Source: an uncultured Collinsella sp. (GTDB lineage: Bacteria; Actinomycetota; Coriobacteriia; Coriobacteriales; Coriobacteriaceae). From it: a stretch of 64,000 nt of DNA. This document shows positions 20,843-29,657 of the stretch, one piece after another. The translations under genes were made by a program, and so were the position numbers. The notes beneath the pieces were generated by a model. It ran no database searches, had not been told where the DNA came from, and was given only the letters and a program-made list of their open reading frames with translations. Each line of letters starts with the position of its first letter. Within the stretch, counting starts at the first letter, position 1. The stretch is from the NCBI GenBank assembly GCA_902470805.1, contig CABRHX010000001.1:62001-126000 (forward strand), in the 5' to 3' direction.

Positions 20843-21823
20843 ATGAAGGACATCACCATCAGCCGCAGGAGCCTTCTGGTCTCCGCCGGCCTGCTCGCGC
20901 TCGCCCCGCTCGCCGGATGCGGCGGCAACTCTGGTTCCGGCTCTGCTGCCGCCGGTTCCGACTACACCATCGGCGTTCTGCAGCTCACCGAGCACTCCGC
21001 ACTCGATGCCGCCAACGACGGCTTTGTCAAGGCCATCAAGAAAAGCGGCCTTAAGGTCAAGATCGACCAGAAGAACGCCCAGAACGACCAGTCCACGTGT
21101 AAGTCCATCGCCGACAAGTTCGTGGGCGATGGCGTCGACCTGATCTACGCCATCGCCACGCCCGCCGCACAGGCTGCTGCCGGTGCCACGGCGGATATCC
21201 CCATCGTGGGCTGCGCCATCACCGACTACGCCGCCTCCGGCCTGGTCCAGGACAACGACAAGCCCGGCACCAACGTCACCGGCGCCTCCGACCTTACCCC
21301 GGTCGCCGAGCAACTCGAGATGATGCAGAAGGTCCTGCCCGACGTAAAGAAGGTCGGCCTGCTCTACTGCACCGCCGAGTCCAACTCCGACGTCCAAATC
21401 AAGGCCGCCAAGAAGGAACTCGACAAGCTTGGCCTCCAGTACACTGACTTCACCGTCTCGAGCTCCAACGAGATTCAGTCCGTCGTCGAGTCTGCCGTGG
21501 GCAAGGTCGACGCGCTCTACTCCCCCACCGACAACACCATCGCCGCGGGTGCCTCGCAGGTCGGTCAGATCTGCAAGGAGAACAAGCTCCCCTTCGTTAC
21601 CGGCGAGGAGGGCATGTGCAAGGCCGGCGGTCTGTTCACCCTCTCCATCAACTATGAGGACCTGGGCTACGCCGCGGGCGAGATGGCCGTTAAGATCCTG
21701 AAGGGCGAGGCCAAGCCCGAAGACATGCCAATCAAGCACCTCTCGAGCAAGGACCTGGTCGTCGTCAAGAATGACGAGATGGCCGAGGCCCTGGGCATCG
21801 ACCTTTCCGCTCTGGACGCGTAA
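20843..21823 (+). CDS. ABC transporter substrate-binding lipoprotein (TrpX-like)
   Basis: Extracytoplasmic solute receptor of 326 aa in the ABC_sub_bind (TrpX/LivJ-like) family. The N-terminus is a lipoprotein signal, MKDITISRRSLL then a hydrophobic run, with the lipobox LAGC and lipid-modified C26. The mature domain starts with YTIGVLQLTEHSALD, typical of this family, and contains paired lobes. The start at 20843 follows GGGGGTAATGAT. With the following permease and ATPase it forms a complete importer; relatives in streptococci take up tryptophan or its precursors, but no tryptophan genes are nearby, so the ligand remains open. Confidence 0.9.
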   Translation: MKDITISRRSLLVSAGLLALAPLAGCGGNSGSGSAAAGSDYTIGVLQLTEHSALDAANDGFVKAIKKSGLKVKIDQKNAQNDQSTCKSIADKFVGDGVDLIYAIATPAAQAAAGATADIPIVGCAITDYAASGLVQDNDKPGTNVTGASDLTPVAEQLEMMQKVLPDVKKVGLLYCTAESNSDVQIKAAKKELDKLGLQYTDFTVSSSNEIQSVVESAVGKVDALYSPTDNTIAAGASQVGQICKENKLPFVTGEEGMCKAGGLFTLSINYEDLGYAAGEMAVKILKGEAKPEDMPIKHLSSKDLVVVKNDEMAEALGIDLSALDA

Positions 21824-21890
21824 TGCCATACGCGGCATACGTCTAGAGCCCGTGCTCGCGCTTTAGCCGCGCTATTCAATATCTGAGCCA

Positions 21891-21926
21891 CAGGGGCGGG
21901 CGCTGTAGACCGGCGTCCGCCCTGCT
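21891..21926 (+). terminator. weak hairpin between binding protein and permease genes
   Basis: GGGGCGGGCGC pairs imperfectly with GCGTCCGCCCT and is followed by GCTTGTTTC. It may trim the transcript so that the binding protein is made in excess, a common arrangement; the 200-base gap shows nothing else. Confidence 0.45.
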
Positions 21927-22026
21927 TGTTTCAGGTAAAACAAAACGTCTGTCCGCAGCTCTTCTATGCATTGTTACCGCTATTATGGTGAATCACGTGT
22001 CCACCCCATCCTAGGAGGTATGAAGC

Positions 22027-22950
22027 ATGCTCATTGCATTGCAGGGCGCCGTTTCGCAGGGCGTCCTCTGGGGCATTATGGTGCTTGGCGTGTTTATCAC
22101 GTTCCGCCTGCTCGACATTCCCGATATGACCTGCGACGGCAGCTTTGCCCTCGGCGGCTGCGTCTGCGCTGTGCTCATCGTCAATAACAACGTCGACCCG
22201 CTGCTCGCCGTGCTGGCCGGCATGTGCGCCGGCGCCATCGCGGGCGCCGTCACGGGCATTTTGACCACCGTCTTCGAGATTCCCGCGATCCTCGCCGGAA
22301 TCCTCACCCAGATCAGCCTGTGGTCCATCAACCTGCGCATCATGGGCAAGTCCAATACGCCCATTCTTGCCAAAGGCACCGTGTTCTCGGCCGTCAGCAA
22401 TATGACCGGTCTGCCGCAGTCCACCGTTGCCATCATCTTGGGCATCCTGCTCGCCGTGGCTATCGTTGCCATCCTGTATTGGTTCTTTGGCACCGAGATC
22501 GGCTCGGCGCTGCGAGCCACCGGCAACAACGAGTACATGATCCGCGCTCTGGGCGTCAACACCAACTCCACCAAGATGATCGCCCTCGTGCTCTCCAACG
22601 CCCTCATCGGCCTTTCGGGTGCGCTCATCTGCCAGAGCCAGAAGTATGCCGACATTGGTATGGGCACCGGTGCCATCGTTATCGGTCTTGCCGCCATCGT
22701 CATCGGCGAGGTGCTCGGCCGTCTGCTGCCCGGCGGCCTCACGCAGTTTAGCGTCCGTCTTGCCTCCGCCGTCTTTGGCTCCGTGGTGTACTTCCTTATC
22801 CGCGCCATCGTGCTGCAGTTGGGCATGGACGCCAACGACATGAAGCTGCTCTCCGCCGTGATCGTCGCTGTGGCCCTGTGCGTGCCCGTGGTTTGGGAGC
22901 GCTATAAGCTCCGCAGCTCCTACACGAAGGGGGATGAGGCAGATGCTTAA
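22027..22950 (+). CDS. ABC transporter permease (TrpY-like)
   Basis: Integral-membrane component of 307 aa with eight to ten hydrophobic stretches, of the BPD_transp_2 (LivH/branched-chain type) family. The N-terminal part FRLLDIPDMTCDGSFALGG is a signature of the TrpY-like permeases linked with ABC_sub_bind receptors, and GLSGALICQSQKYADIGMGTG is the conserved region contacting the ATPase. AGGAGG lies 8 bases before the ATG. Its last 8 bases overlap the ATPase start. Confidence 0.9.
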   Translation: MLIALQGAVSQGVLWGIMVLGVFITFRLLDIPDMTCDGSFALGGCVCAVLIVNNNVDPLLAVLAGMCAGAIAGAVTGILTTVFEIPAILAGILTQISLWSINLRIMGKSNTPILAKGTVFSAVSNMTGLPQSTVAIILGILLAVAIVAILYWFFGTEIGSALRATGNNEYMIRALGVNTNSTKMIALVLSNALIGLSGALICQSQKYADIGMGTGAIVIGLAAIVIGEVLGRLLPGGLTQFSVRLASAVFGSVVYFLIRAIVLQLGMDANDMKLLSAVIVAVALCVPVVWERYKLRSSYTKGDEADA

Positions 22951-23737
22951 GCTCTCGCACGTCAAGAAGACCTTTAACAAGGGCACCGTCACCGAGAAGC
23001 GCGCGCTCACCGGCGTCGACCTCACCCTGAATGACGGCGACTTTGTAACCGTGATCGGCGGCAACGGCGCCGGCAAGTCCACGCTGCTCAACATGATCGC
23101 CGGCGTGTACCCGCTCGATTCGGGCGTTATCGAGCTCGACGGCACCGACATCTCGCGCCTGAGCGAGTCGCAGCGCGCCAAGTACCTGGGCCGCGTGTTT
23201 CAGGACCCCATGCGCGGTACCGCTGCCGACATGCAGATCGCCGAGAACCTGGCCCTCGCCAAGCGTCGCGGCCAGCGTCGCGGCCTTTCGTGGGGCGTCA
23301 CCAAGGCCGAGAAAGATGAGTACGTCGAGCTGCTCAAGCGCCTGGACCTTGGTCTGGACACGCGTCTCAACGCCAAGGTCGGCCTGCTCTCGGGTGGCCA
23401 GCGCCAGGCACTCACCCTGCTGATGGCCACGCTCACCAAGCCGCGCCTGCTGCTGCTCGACGAGCACACGGCGGCCCTCGACCCCAAGACGGCATCAAAG
23501 GTGCTCAACCTGACCGAGGAGATCGTCGACGAGAACCACCTGACCACGCTCATGGTCACGCACAACATGAACGACGCCATCCGTCTGGGCAACCGTCTGA
23601 TCATGATGCACGAAGGCCACGTGATCTACGACGTGGCGGGCGATGAGAAGAAGTCGCTCACCGTAGCCGACCTGCTGCAGAAATTCGAGGAGGTCTCGGG
23701 CGGCGAGCTCGCCAACGACCGCATGCTGCTAAGCTAA
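22943..23737 (+). CDS. ABC transporter ATP-binding protein (TrpZ-like)
   Basis: Energises the preceding permease by ATP hydrolysis; 264 aa. All landmarks are seen: Walker A GGNGAGKST, Q-loop VFQDPM, signature LSGGQRQ, Walker B LLLLDEHTAALD and the switch histidine in MVTHN. I prefer the ATG at 22943 (MLKLSHVKK) with GGGGG nine bases upstream; one three codons earlier is also open. It overlaps the permease gene by 8 bases. A stop-codon palindrome (23735-23775) and a terminator follow. Confidence 0.93.
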   Translation: MLKLSHVKKTFNKGTVTEKRALTGVDLTLNDGDFVTVIGGNGAGKSTLLNMIAGVYPLDSGVIELDGTDISRLSESQRAKYLGRVFQDPMRGTAADMQIAENLALAKRRGQRRGLSWGVTKAEKDEYVELLKRLDLGLDTRLNAKVGLLSGGQRQALTLLMATLTKPRLLLLDEHTAALDPKTASKVLNLTEEIVDENHLTTLMVTHNMNDAIRLGNRLIMMHEGHVIYDVAGDEKKSLTVADLLQKFEEVSGGELANDRMLLS

Positions 23738-23775
23738 ACCTACCAAAAAGGGACAGGTTTATTTTGGCAGGTTTT
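23735..23775 (+). repeat. stop-codon palindrome family 2, copy 1
   Basis: Begins with the TAA stop of the ATPase gene: TAAACCTACCAAAA, then AGGGACAGGTTTA, then TTTTGGCAGGTTTT. The 13-base arms differ by one mismatch. The core GGGACAGGTTTATTTT recurs in related form at 26814, 29530 and 59601. Confidence 0.8.
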
Positions 23776-23790
23776 ATCTGCGCAAACGTC

Positions 23791-23830
23791 AAAACCGCCG
23801 CTAAGGGACAGGCGCCCTTGCGGCGGTTTT
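23791..23830 (+). terminator. terminator of the ABC operon
   Basis: AAAACCGCCGC / GCGGCGGTTTT with an inner GGG/CCC pairing across aggcg; usable in both directions but followed by a T-run on the plus strand. Confidence 0.85.
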
Positions 23831-23894
23831 CGCATATTATGTCGATAATCCGATATTCAACCAGACATTCTGGCTAAGGACTAAGGAAGCTGCC

Positions 23895-25919
23895 ATGAAA
23901 AGACTCCCCCGCTTTGCGTTGGCCGCCGCGTTGTTTGCCGGCGCGCTCGCAGGCATCCCAAGCCTCGCTTTCGCGGGAAACCTGCCCGCCGCTATTGACG
24001 GCTCCGTGGCCGTCATGCACACCAACGATATCCACGGCAGCTACAAGTACAGCTACAACGCAAGCAAGGGCACCGGCACTGTGGGCTTTGACGGACTGGC
24101 GGTTCTCTATAGCGCCCAAAGCAGCGTCCCCGATCTTTTGCTCGATGCGGGCGACACCTTCCACGGACAGTCCTTCGCCACCATGAGCGAGGGCAAGAGC
24201 ATCGCCGAGCTCATGGACACCTTCTACGCCGACGGCTACGACGCGACCACGCCAGGCAACCACGACTGGAGCTACGGTGCGGACAAACTCCGCACCATGA
24301 CCGGCTACAGCAGCACCGGCACGCCCTTCGCCATGCTCTGCGCGAACGCGAAGTCTACGAGCGGCGTATGGAGCTCGAGCATCACGAAGACGCTCGATCG
24401 CACCTGGGAGGATAGCGAAGATCACTCCACATTCGACTACAAAATCAAGGTCGGCGTCGTGGGTGCCATGGATGAGTCGCTAGGTTCCTCGCTGCGCGCG
24501 GACCTGGTCGCGGGCACCAGCTTCTCGAGTGCCGCGAACGCCATCAATACCGAGGCAGAGCAGCTGCGCAGGGAGGGCTGCGATGTTGTTGTGTGTATCG
24601 CGCACACGCTCGACGCCAAGACCTTTGCCACGCGACTCCGTGGCGTCGATGCCCTTATCGCAGGCCACGAGCACATCAACCTTAACGAGAAGGTGACGGG
24701 AGCCGACGGCAAGACAATCCACGTTGTCGAGGCGGGCAGTGCCTTTGCCGAGGTGGGACTGCTTTCCATTCCGTACAAATACGACACGAATGGCACCGAG
24801 ACGACCGACGATGACACGGTCACGGTCCCTGCAGACGACAGCAACGAGAAGCTCTACACCGCCAAGAACGTCAACGACCTTTTGGCAGACCCCGACAAGG
24901 GCTCCGACTACCAAAGCCGCCTTGAAGCCGTCCGCAACAAGATCAAGCCGCTCGACGAAGACTTTGAAAACGAATCGAACAAGGTGCTCGGCACATCCAC
25001 CACCAACTATTTCTACGGCGAGGACGCCGCAGGCACGCATGGTTGGGAAATGGTGCGCACCACCGATTTCCGTCCCAGCAAGGAGGGCGACACCACCAAG
25101 GCCCAGACCATCGGCCACGTGATTTGCGGCTCTTATCTTGCCCTGACGGGCGCGGACCTCGCTATCGAAAACGCTGGCGGCATCCGCGGCGGCATCGCGG
25201 CGGGCAACGTGACCGCTGGCAACGTCATCGCCATCTCGCCCTACGGCAACACCGTGGAGACCTGGACCATGACCGGCGCGGACTTCCTCGCAGCGCTCGA
25301 GCACTCGCTACAAATCAGCGACGATTGCAACGACAGCTACGAGCTTCAGCAGGCTTATGTGGCGGCCGGTCACACCGAGCAGGAGGCGCAAGACAAGTAC
25401 AAGTGGCGCGATGACTCTGGCAGCGTTCTCTCCTTTGGCGGCATCAACGTGACGATTGATTGGACGCAGCCCGAAGGCAAGCGCATTGTGAGTGCCACAC
25501 TCACCAAAGACGGCAGCACGCTCGACCCCGCCAAGACCTATACCGTCGCCACCAACAACTACATCATTACCAACACGACCGACTTTCCCACCTTTGCACA
25601 CGCCACCAAGTACACCGAGTGGGGCACGTGCGAGGCGGCGCTGAGGGCGCTGATTGGGCAGAACGGCTGGGAGAGCAAGATGGCCGGGCTCGCCGGCACC
25701 ATCAGCTTCGGCTCCGTAGCCGTGGACCCCACGCCCACACCGGCCCTGACGCCTAAGCCCTCGCCTAAGACGGACACGACGACCACGAAGGTCAGCACCA
25801 AGAAGACGAGCGGTAAGCTCGCCGCAACGGGAGACCGCACGCTGGCAGTAGTTGGCGCGTGCCTTATCGGCGGCATCATCGTCATCATCCTCGGCATTAT
25901 CTGGAAGCGTCGACGCTAA
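23895..25919 (+). CDS. wall-anchored 5'-nucleotidase/metallophosphoesterase
   Basis: Surface enzyme of 674 aa that should strip phosphate from extracellular nucleotides. A signal peptide spans about residues 1-27 (cleavage after AFA). The metallophosphatase domain has D45 and H47 in HTNDIHG, then DAGDTFHGQ, TPGNHDW and the metal-binding AGHEH; the 5'-nucleotidase C-terminal domain (about 350-610) has ENAGGIRGGI and SPYGNTVETW. At the end come a Pro/Thr/Lys-rich stalk, a sortase-like LAATG (642-646), a membrane helix and KRRR, i.e. a variant LPxTG anchor with alanine at position 2. AAGGAAG precedes the ATG. Salvage of nucleosides is the likely role. Confidence 0.93.
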   Translation: MKRLPRFALAAALFAGALAGIPSLAFAGNLPAAIDGSVAVMHTNDIHGSYKYSYNASKGTGTVGFDGLAVLYSAQSSVPDLLLDAGDTFHGQSFATMSEGKSIAELMDTFYADGYDATTPGNHDWSYGADKLRTMTGYSSTGTPFAMLCANAKSTSGVWSSSITKTLDRTWEDSEDHSTFDYKIKVGVVGAMDESLGSSLRADLVAGTSFSSAANAINTEAEQLRREGCDVVVCIAHTLDAKTFATRLRGVDALIAGHEHINLNEKVTGADGKTIHVVEAGSAFAEVGLLSIPYKYDTNGTETTDDDTVTVPADDSNEKLYTAKNVNDLLADPDKGSDYQSRLEAVRNKIKPLDEDFENESNKVLGTSTTNYFYGEDAAGTHGWEMVRTTDFRPSKEGDTTKAQTIGHVICGSYLALTGADLAIENAGGIRGGIAAGNVTAGNVIAISPYGNTVETWTMTGADFLAALEHSLQISDDCNDSYELQQAYVAAGHTEQEAQDKYKWRDDSGSVLSFGGINVTIDWTQPEGKRIVSATLTKDGSTLDPAKTYTVATNNYIITNTTDFPTFAHATKYTEWGTCEAALRALIGQNGWESKMAGLAGTISFGSVAVDPTPTPALTPKPSPKTDTTTTKVSTKKTSGKLAATGDRTLAVVGACLIGGIIVIILGIIWKRRR

Positions 25920-25970
25920 GCTACACCGCCGGGCCTTGCAGCCCCGCCGCGTAAACCTTATATCGAGCAC

Positions 25971-26005
25971 AGAAGCCCGTCTGAATTTGATCGGACGGGC
26001 TTCTT
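25971..26005 (+). terminator. hairpin terminator after the nucleotidase gene
   Basis: AGAAGCCCGTC / GACGGGCTTCT perfect 11-base stem, 12-base loop; the T-run is short (TTCTTGG). Confidence 0.7.
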
Positions 26006-26048
26006 GGTGGGTATCATGGTTGGACGATCATTAGGAGGTTTTCCCTAC

Positions 26049-26816
26049 ATGGAATTGTTTGAGCCGATTCTTCATTTCTTTGAGCAACGGTGGGTCCACA
26101 ACATCATCTGGGCCGTTATCTTGGCGATAAGCACCGCCGTCGCCGCCAAGGTCGTATCCAAGACCCTGAACCATCTGCTTAACCGAGACGATAACCCGCT
26201 TCCGGCATCAAGTATCTTCATCAACATCGCGCGCGCCGTCATTTGGATGATCGGCGGCAGCTTTATCCTCGACAACTGCTTTGGCATTAACGCAAACGCG
26301 CTCGTCGCCGCTCTTGGCGTCGGCGGCATCGCCATCTCGCTCGGCTTTCAGGACACGCTGTCAAACCTTATCGGCGGCATGCAAGTGACCTTTATGGGCA
26401 TCATCAAACCCGGCGACAATATCGAGGTCGGCGGCGTATCCGGCGTGGTCCAAGACATCACTTGGCGCCATACAACGATTGAGGATGCCTGTGGACAGAC
26501 CATCATTGTGCCCAACTCCAACATCTCCAAGAACACGCTCGTGCATTTGATGCCCTTTGGGCGCGTGGCCGTGCCCGTAGCCGTAAAGGACACGTCCAAG
26601 TGGGCTTCCCTTGACGCGCTGGCAGACGAGCTCACCGATGCCACCAAGGCCGCCGTGCTTCCCATCTCGGGCTTTGACAAGGAGCCCTACGTACTCTTTA
26701 GCGAGATCGGCGACTTTGGCATCAAAGGAAAGATCATCTTTATCGTCAGCGACGACAGCACCACTTTCACCGCTGCCGACGCCTGCATCCGCGCCATCGC
26801 CCCCATCATCGCCTAA
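26049..26816 (+). CDS. mscS: small-conductance mechanosensitive channel (MscS family)
   Basis: Membrane tension-gated channel protecting against hypo-osmotic shock; 255 aa, the minimal MscS size with three membrane helices. The pore-lining TM3 region ALVAALGVGGIAISLGFQD followed by LSNLIGG is diagnostic, with the beta domain (PGDNIEVGGVSGVVQDI, NSNISKN) after it. The start at 26049 (MELFEPIL) follows AGGAGG by 10 bases; the ORF can be extended 15 codons upstream but without a ribosome-binding site. Its TAA stop is the first codon of a family 2 palindrome. Confidence 0.92.
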   Translation: MELFEPILHFFEQRWVHNIIWAVILAISTAVAAKVVSKTLNHLLNRDDNPLPASSIFINIARAVIWMIGGSFILDNCFGINANALVAALGVGGIAISLGFQDTLSNLIGGMQVTFMGIIKPGDNIEVGGVSGVVQDITWRHTTIEDACGQTIIVPNSNISKNTLVHLMPFGRVAVPVAVKDTSKWASLDALADELTDATKAAVLPISGFDKEPYVLFSEIGDFGIKGKIIFIVSDDSTTFTAADACIRAIAPIIA

Positions 26817-26854
26817 ACCACCGCAAAGGGGTCAGGCATCTTTGTAGTGGTTTT
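26814..26854 (+). repeat. stop-codon palindrome family 2, copy 2
   Basis: Starts at the mscS TAA: TAAACCACCGCAAAG, GGGTCAGGCAT, CTTTGTAGTGGTTTT. The 13-base arms have two mismatches. Same layout as copies 1, 3 and 4. Confidence 0.8.
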
Positions 26855-26908
26855 CATTCGTGGTACCATGGTTCATATAGTTGTTTAAACGACTAAGGGA
26901 GCAACATT

Positions 26909-28825
26909 ATGGAAGAGGCCTATCGTCAAGCACGCAAGCGCGGCGAGCAAGGACGTCGACGCGCCATTAGCCAAAGCGAGCATCCATACCTTACGGACCT
27001 CGATAGCTTGGTTGCTCAGCTCCCCTTAGGTCAGCGAGAGAATGTCGGCCTGCGGGATATTCCGCTCGAAATGGTCGTCGGCACGGTCACCAAGGGCCGT
27101 CAGTCCGCCTTTTCGTGTAACTTTATGCCCCTGCTTCCGTTTAGCACCGAGTTCGCCCGCAAGTGGTCCAACCTCTACGACATCCAGGTGACCGAGGGCT
27201 ATCGCGACCCCGTCATCGTCACCGAGTTCATGCATCGGTTCTATGTCCAAGAAGGCAACAAACGCGTCAGTGTCCTCAAATTCCTAGACGCCCCGACGGT
27301 TTCGGCCAAGGTCACCCGTCTCTACCCCGGCACATGGGATTCCGTCGAAAGCCGCCTGTACGGCGAGTTCTGCGCGTTTTGGCGCGTCTGCCCCCTATAC
27401 GAGATCGAGTTCTCGCGTGAGGGAAGCTACGAAACGCTCGCGAAGATGCTCGGTCAGAACCTTATCGAAAAATGGCCGCAGAAAAAGGTCGACTACCTGC
27501 GCCACACTTTCCTGCTCTTTAAGCGTGCCTACCTTCGCGCAGGCGGCGATCACCTGGACATTACGCCCGCCGACGCCATGCTCGTCTACCTCAATGTGTA
27601 CAACCAGGACCGCCTGCTGGATACGCCAACGGATATCGTCGTAAACCGCCTGTGCAAGATCTGGCGCGAGCTGGTCATTGCCGGCAAAAATGACGAGGAC
27701 AAGGTCGATCTTGTCGAAGCACCGAGCGTCGACGAGGAGGAGACGCCCGCCAAGTCCACCTCTGGCGTGCTCAACTTCTTTATGGGCAAGACCGTCTACT
27801 CGACGGCCAACCCCCTGCGCATCGCCTTTATCCATGAGTTCCCCTGTGCGACGTCGAGCTGGGACAGCCTGCACGACCAAGGGCGTCAGTATCTCGATGA
27901 GCACTTTGGCGGTATCGTGCGCACCGAGGCGTTCGAGGACTGTCACGATCCGGATGTGTTCTACGCCGCCGTGGAAACGGCTGTCAAACATGGAGCAAAC
28001 GTCATCTTCTCGACCTCGCACCGCCTGATGGAATACACGCTCAGGGCTGCCGTTGAGTATCCCCGGGTTCGGTTCCTCAACTGCTCTATCGGCCTTCCCC
28101 ATCAAAGCGTCCGTTCGTACTTTGGCAAGATGTACGAGGCCAAGTTTCTGCTGGGCGCCCTTGCGGCCAGCATGGCGGACAACCACCGCATCGGTTACCA
28201 CGCGTCGGTCTTCGCCTCGGGCGCACTCAGCGAGATCAACGCCTTTGCGATTGGCGCCTCGCTGCTCGACCCGCGCGCGCAGGTCATCCTCACCTGGGGC
28301 GATGTTCCCGCCGGTGGTCTTGCCGAAGCCATGTGCCGCGAAGGCGTAAGCGTCATGACCGGCGCTGACATGTCAAAGTCGCTCGAAGACCCAACGGCCT
28401 ACGGGCTTCACCGCTTGGTCGACGGCAAAGTCACCGGCATCGCCATGCCCGTATGGAACTGGGGCCGTTACTACGAGCTCATCGTTCGCAGCCTTCTTCA
28501 CGGCACGTGGGACGAGACCAGCGACGACAACCAAGTGCGCGCTGTCAACTACTGGTATGGCATGAGCTCCGGCGTTATCGACATCCGTTACGCTCCGGGC
28601 CTACCCTACCAAACGCGCAAACTCGTGCAGTTGCTCCGCAACGGCATTGTTGTGGGATCCATCAACCCCTTTGGCGGCGAGCTCCACAGCCAGAACGGCG
28701 TGGTACAGATCGAAGGCTTCCCTCCGCTGCCGAGCACGCAGATTGTCGAGATGAATTGGCTGGCGGACAACGTGGTAGGCACCATTCCGCAGCTCGACGA
28801 TGAGCCGAAAGTCCCTGCCCTATGA
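26909..28825 (+). CDS. cytoplasmic BMP-family (PnrA-like) protein with ParB-like N-terminal region
   Basis: Unusual 638-aa protein. Residues about 90-135 (DPVIVTEFMHRFYVQEGNKRVSVLKF, read from the translation) follow the ParB/sulfiredoxin-like pattern with the EGNKR core. From about 300 on the protein matches the BMP/Med family of nucleoside-binding ABC receptors (LRIAFIHEF, GANVIFSTSH, EAKFLLGALAASM, VTGIAMPVWNWG). No signal peptide, lipobox or membrane helix exists, so this periplasmic-type binding domain is inside the cell, and I infer a ligand-sensing rather than transport role. AAGGGAG precedes the ATG. It overlaps the next gene by 4 bases (ATGA), so the two act together. Confidence 0.8.
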   Translation: MEEAYRQARKRGEQGRRRAISQSEHPYLTDLDSLVAQLPLGQRENVGLRDIPLEMVVGTVTKGRQSAFSCNFMPLLPFSTEFARKWSNLYDIQVTEGYRDPVIVTEFMHRFYVQEGNKRVSVLKFLDAPTVSAKVTRLYPGTWDSVESRLYGEFCAFWRVCPLYEIEFSREGSYETLAKMLGQNLIEKWPQKKVDYLRHTFLLFKRAYLRAGGDHLDITPADAMLVYLNVYNQDRLLDTPTDIVVNRLCKIWRELVIAGKNDEDKVDLVEAPSVDEEETPAKSTSGVLNFFMGKTVYSTANPLRIAFIHEFPCATSSWDSLHDQGRQYLDEHFGGIVRTEAFEDCHDPDVFYAAVETAVKHGANVIFSTSHRLMEYTLRAAVEYPRVRFLNCSIGLPHQSVRSYFGKMYEAKFLLGALAASMADNHRIGYHASVFASGALSEINAFAIGASLLDPRAQVILTWGDVPAGGLAEAMCREGVSVMTGADMSKSLEDPTAYGLHRLVDGKVTGIAMPVWNWGRYYELIVRSLLHGTWDETSDDNQVRAVNYWYGMSSGVIDIRYAPGLPYQTRKLVQLLRNGIVVGSINPFGGELHSQNGVVQIEGFPPLPSTQIVEMNWLADNVVGTIPQLDDEPKVPAL

Positions 28826-29532
28826 AAATCCTTGCCATAGCCGATACCGAAGAACGATGCCTTTGGGAGTGCTTTCGCAAGGAACGCTTTGAGGGAGTCG
28901 ACCTGATTTTGTCCGCCGGCGATCTGGACCCGGACTATCTTGAGTTTTTGGTTACGGTCATCAACAAACCGCTCATCTACGTGCGCGGCAATCACGATGA
29001 CCGCTACGCACGTCATGCACCGGGTGGATGTATCTGCGTAGAGGACAGCGTGTACACGTACCGAGGGATTCGCATTGCGGGCCTTGGCGGGTCCATGCGT
29101 TATCGCGACGGCGCCAACATGTACACCGAACGCGAGATGTCCAAGCGCATGCGTAAGCTGTCGCGTAAGGTTAGGATGGTCGGCGGGTGCGACATTCTGC
29201 TTACCCATGCACCCGCCGCCGGTATGGGTGATCTGGACGATCTGCCGCATCGAGGATTCGAGTGTTTTAACACAGCACTCGAATCCTGGAATCCCGACTA
29301 CATGGTGCACGGGCATGTGCACCAAAGCTACGGTTGCGATTTTCAGCGCGAGCGTCAGCATGTGTGTGGAACGACGATCATCAACGCCTGCGGCTATACG
29401 CAGTTTGAGCTCGACCAGACGCACTACCCCATCCGCGGCTGGCAAGCAGCTTGGCTCAACTCACAAACCATGCGCCGCGAGCTCAAACGCCACGAAGCCA
29501 TCGAGTCTTCAACAGCCAGAACACCCTGGTAA
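28822..29532 (+). CDS. calcineurin-like metallophosphoesterase
   Basis: Cytoplasmic phosphoesterase of 236 aa. The dinuclear-metal motifs are ADTE (in place of the commoner DxH), AGDLD, GNHD, THAPAAG and GHVH. The first motif is therefore D-x-E instead of D-x-H, which may alter metal choice. It is translationally coupled to the BMP-type gene through an ATGA overlap. Substrate is unknown; with a nucleoside-type sensor upstream, a nucleotide or cyclic nucleotide is a reasonable guess only. Its TAA begins palindrome family 2, copy 3. Confidence 0.85.
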   Translation: MKILAIADTEERCLWECFRKERFEGVDLILSAGDLDPDYLEFLVTVINKPLIYVRGNHDDRYARHAPGGCICVEDSVYTYRGIRIAGLGGSMRYRDGANMYTEREMSKRMRKLSRKVRMVGGCDILLTHAPAAGMGDLDDLPHRGFECFNTALESWNPDYMVHGHVHQSYGCDFQRERQHVCGTTIINACGYTQFELDQTHYPIRGWQAAWLNSQTMRRELKRHEAIESSTARTPW

Positions 29533-29570
29533 CCACCATAAAGGGGACACTGTCCCCTTTATGGTGCTTT
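29530..29570 (+). repeat. stop-codon palindrome family 2, copy 3
   Basis: Begins at the TAA stop. CACCATAAAGGGGACA (29534-29549) and TGTCCCCTTTATGGTG (29551-29566) are perfect 16-base arms about a single central base, ending CTTTT, so this copy could also terminate transcription. Confidence 0.85.
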
Positions 29571-29582
29571 TGACGCGATAGC

Positions 29583-29621
29583 AAGAAACCCGGTCCTGCA
29601 CAAGGCAGAACCGGGTTTCTT
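29583..29621. terminator. bidirectional terminator between the phosphoesterase gene and rplA
   Basis: AAGAAACCCGGT / ACCGGGTTTCTTT with a 15-base loop; T-rich on both strands, serving the convergent genes at 29532 and 29658. Confidence 0.85.
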
Positions 29622-29657
29622 TAGCAATGCTTGCTGTACTCAGGCAGTAACTAGCAG

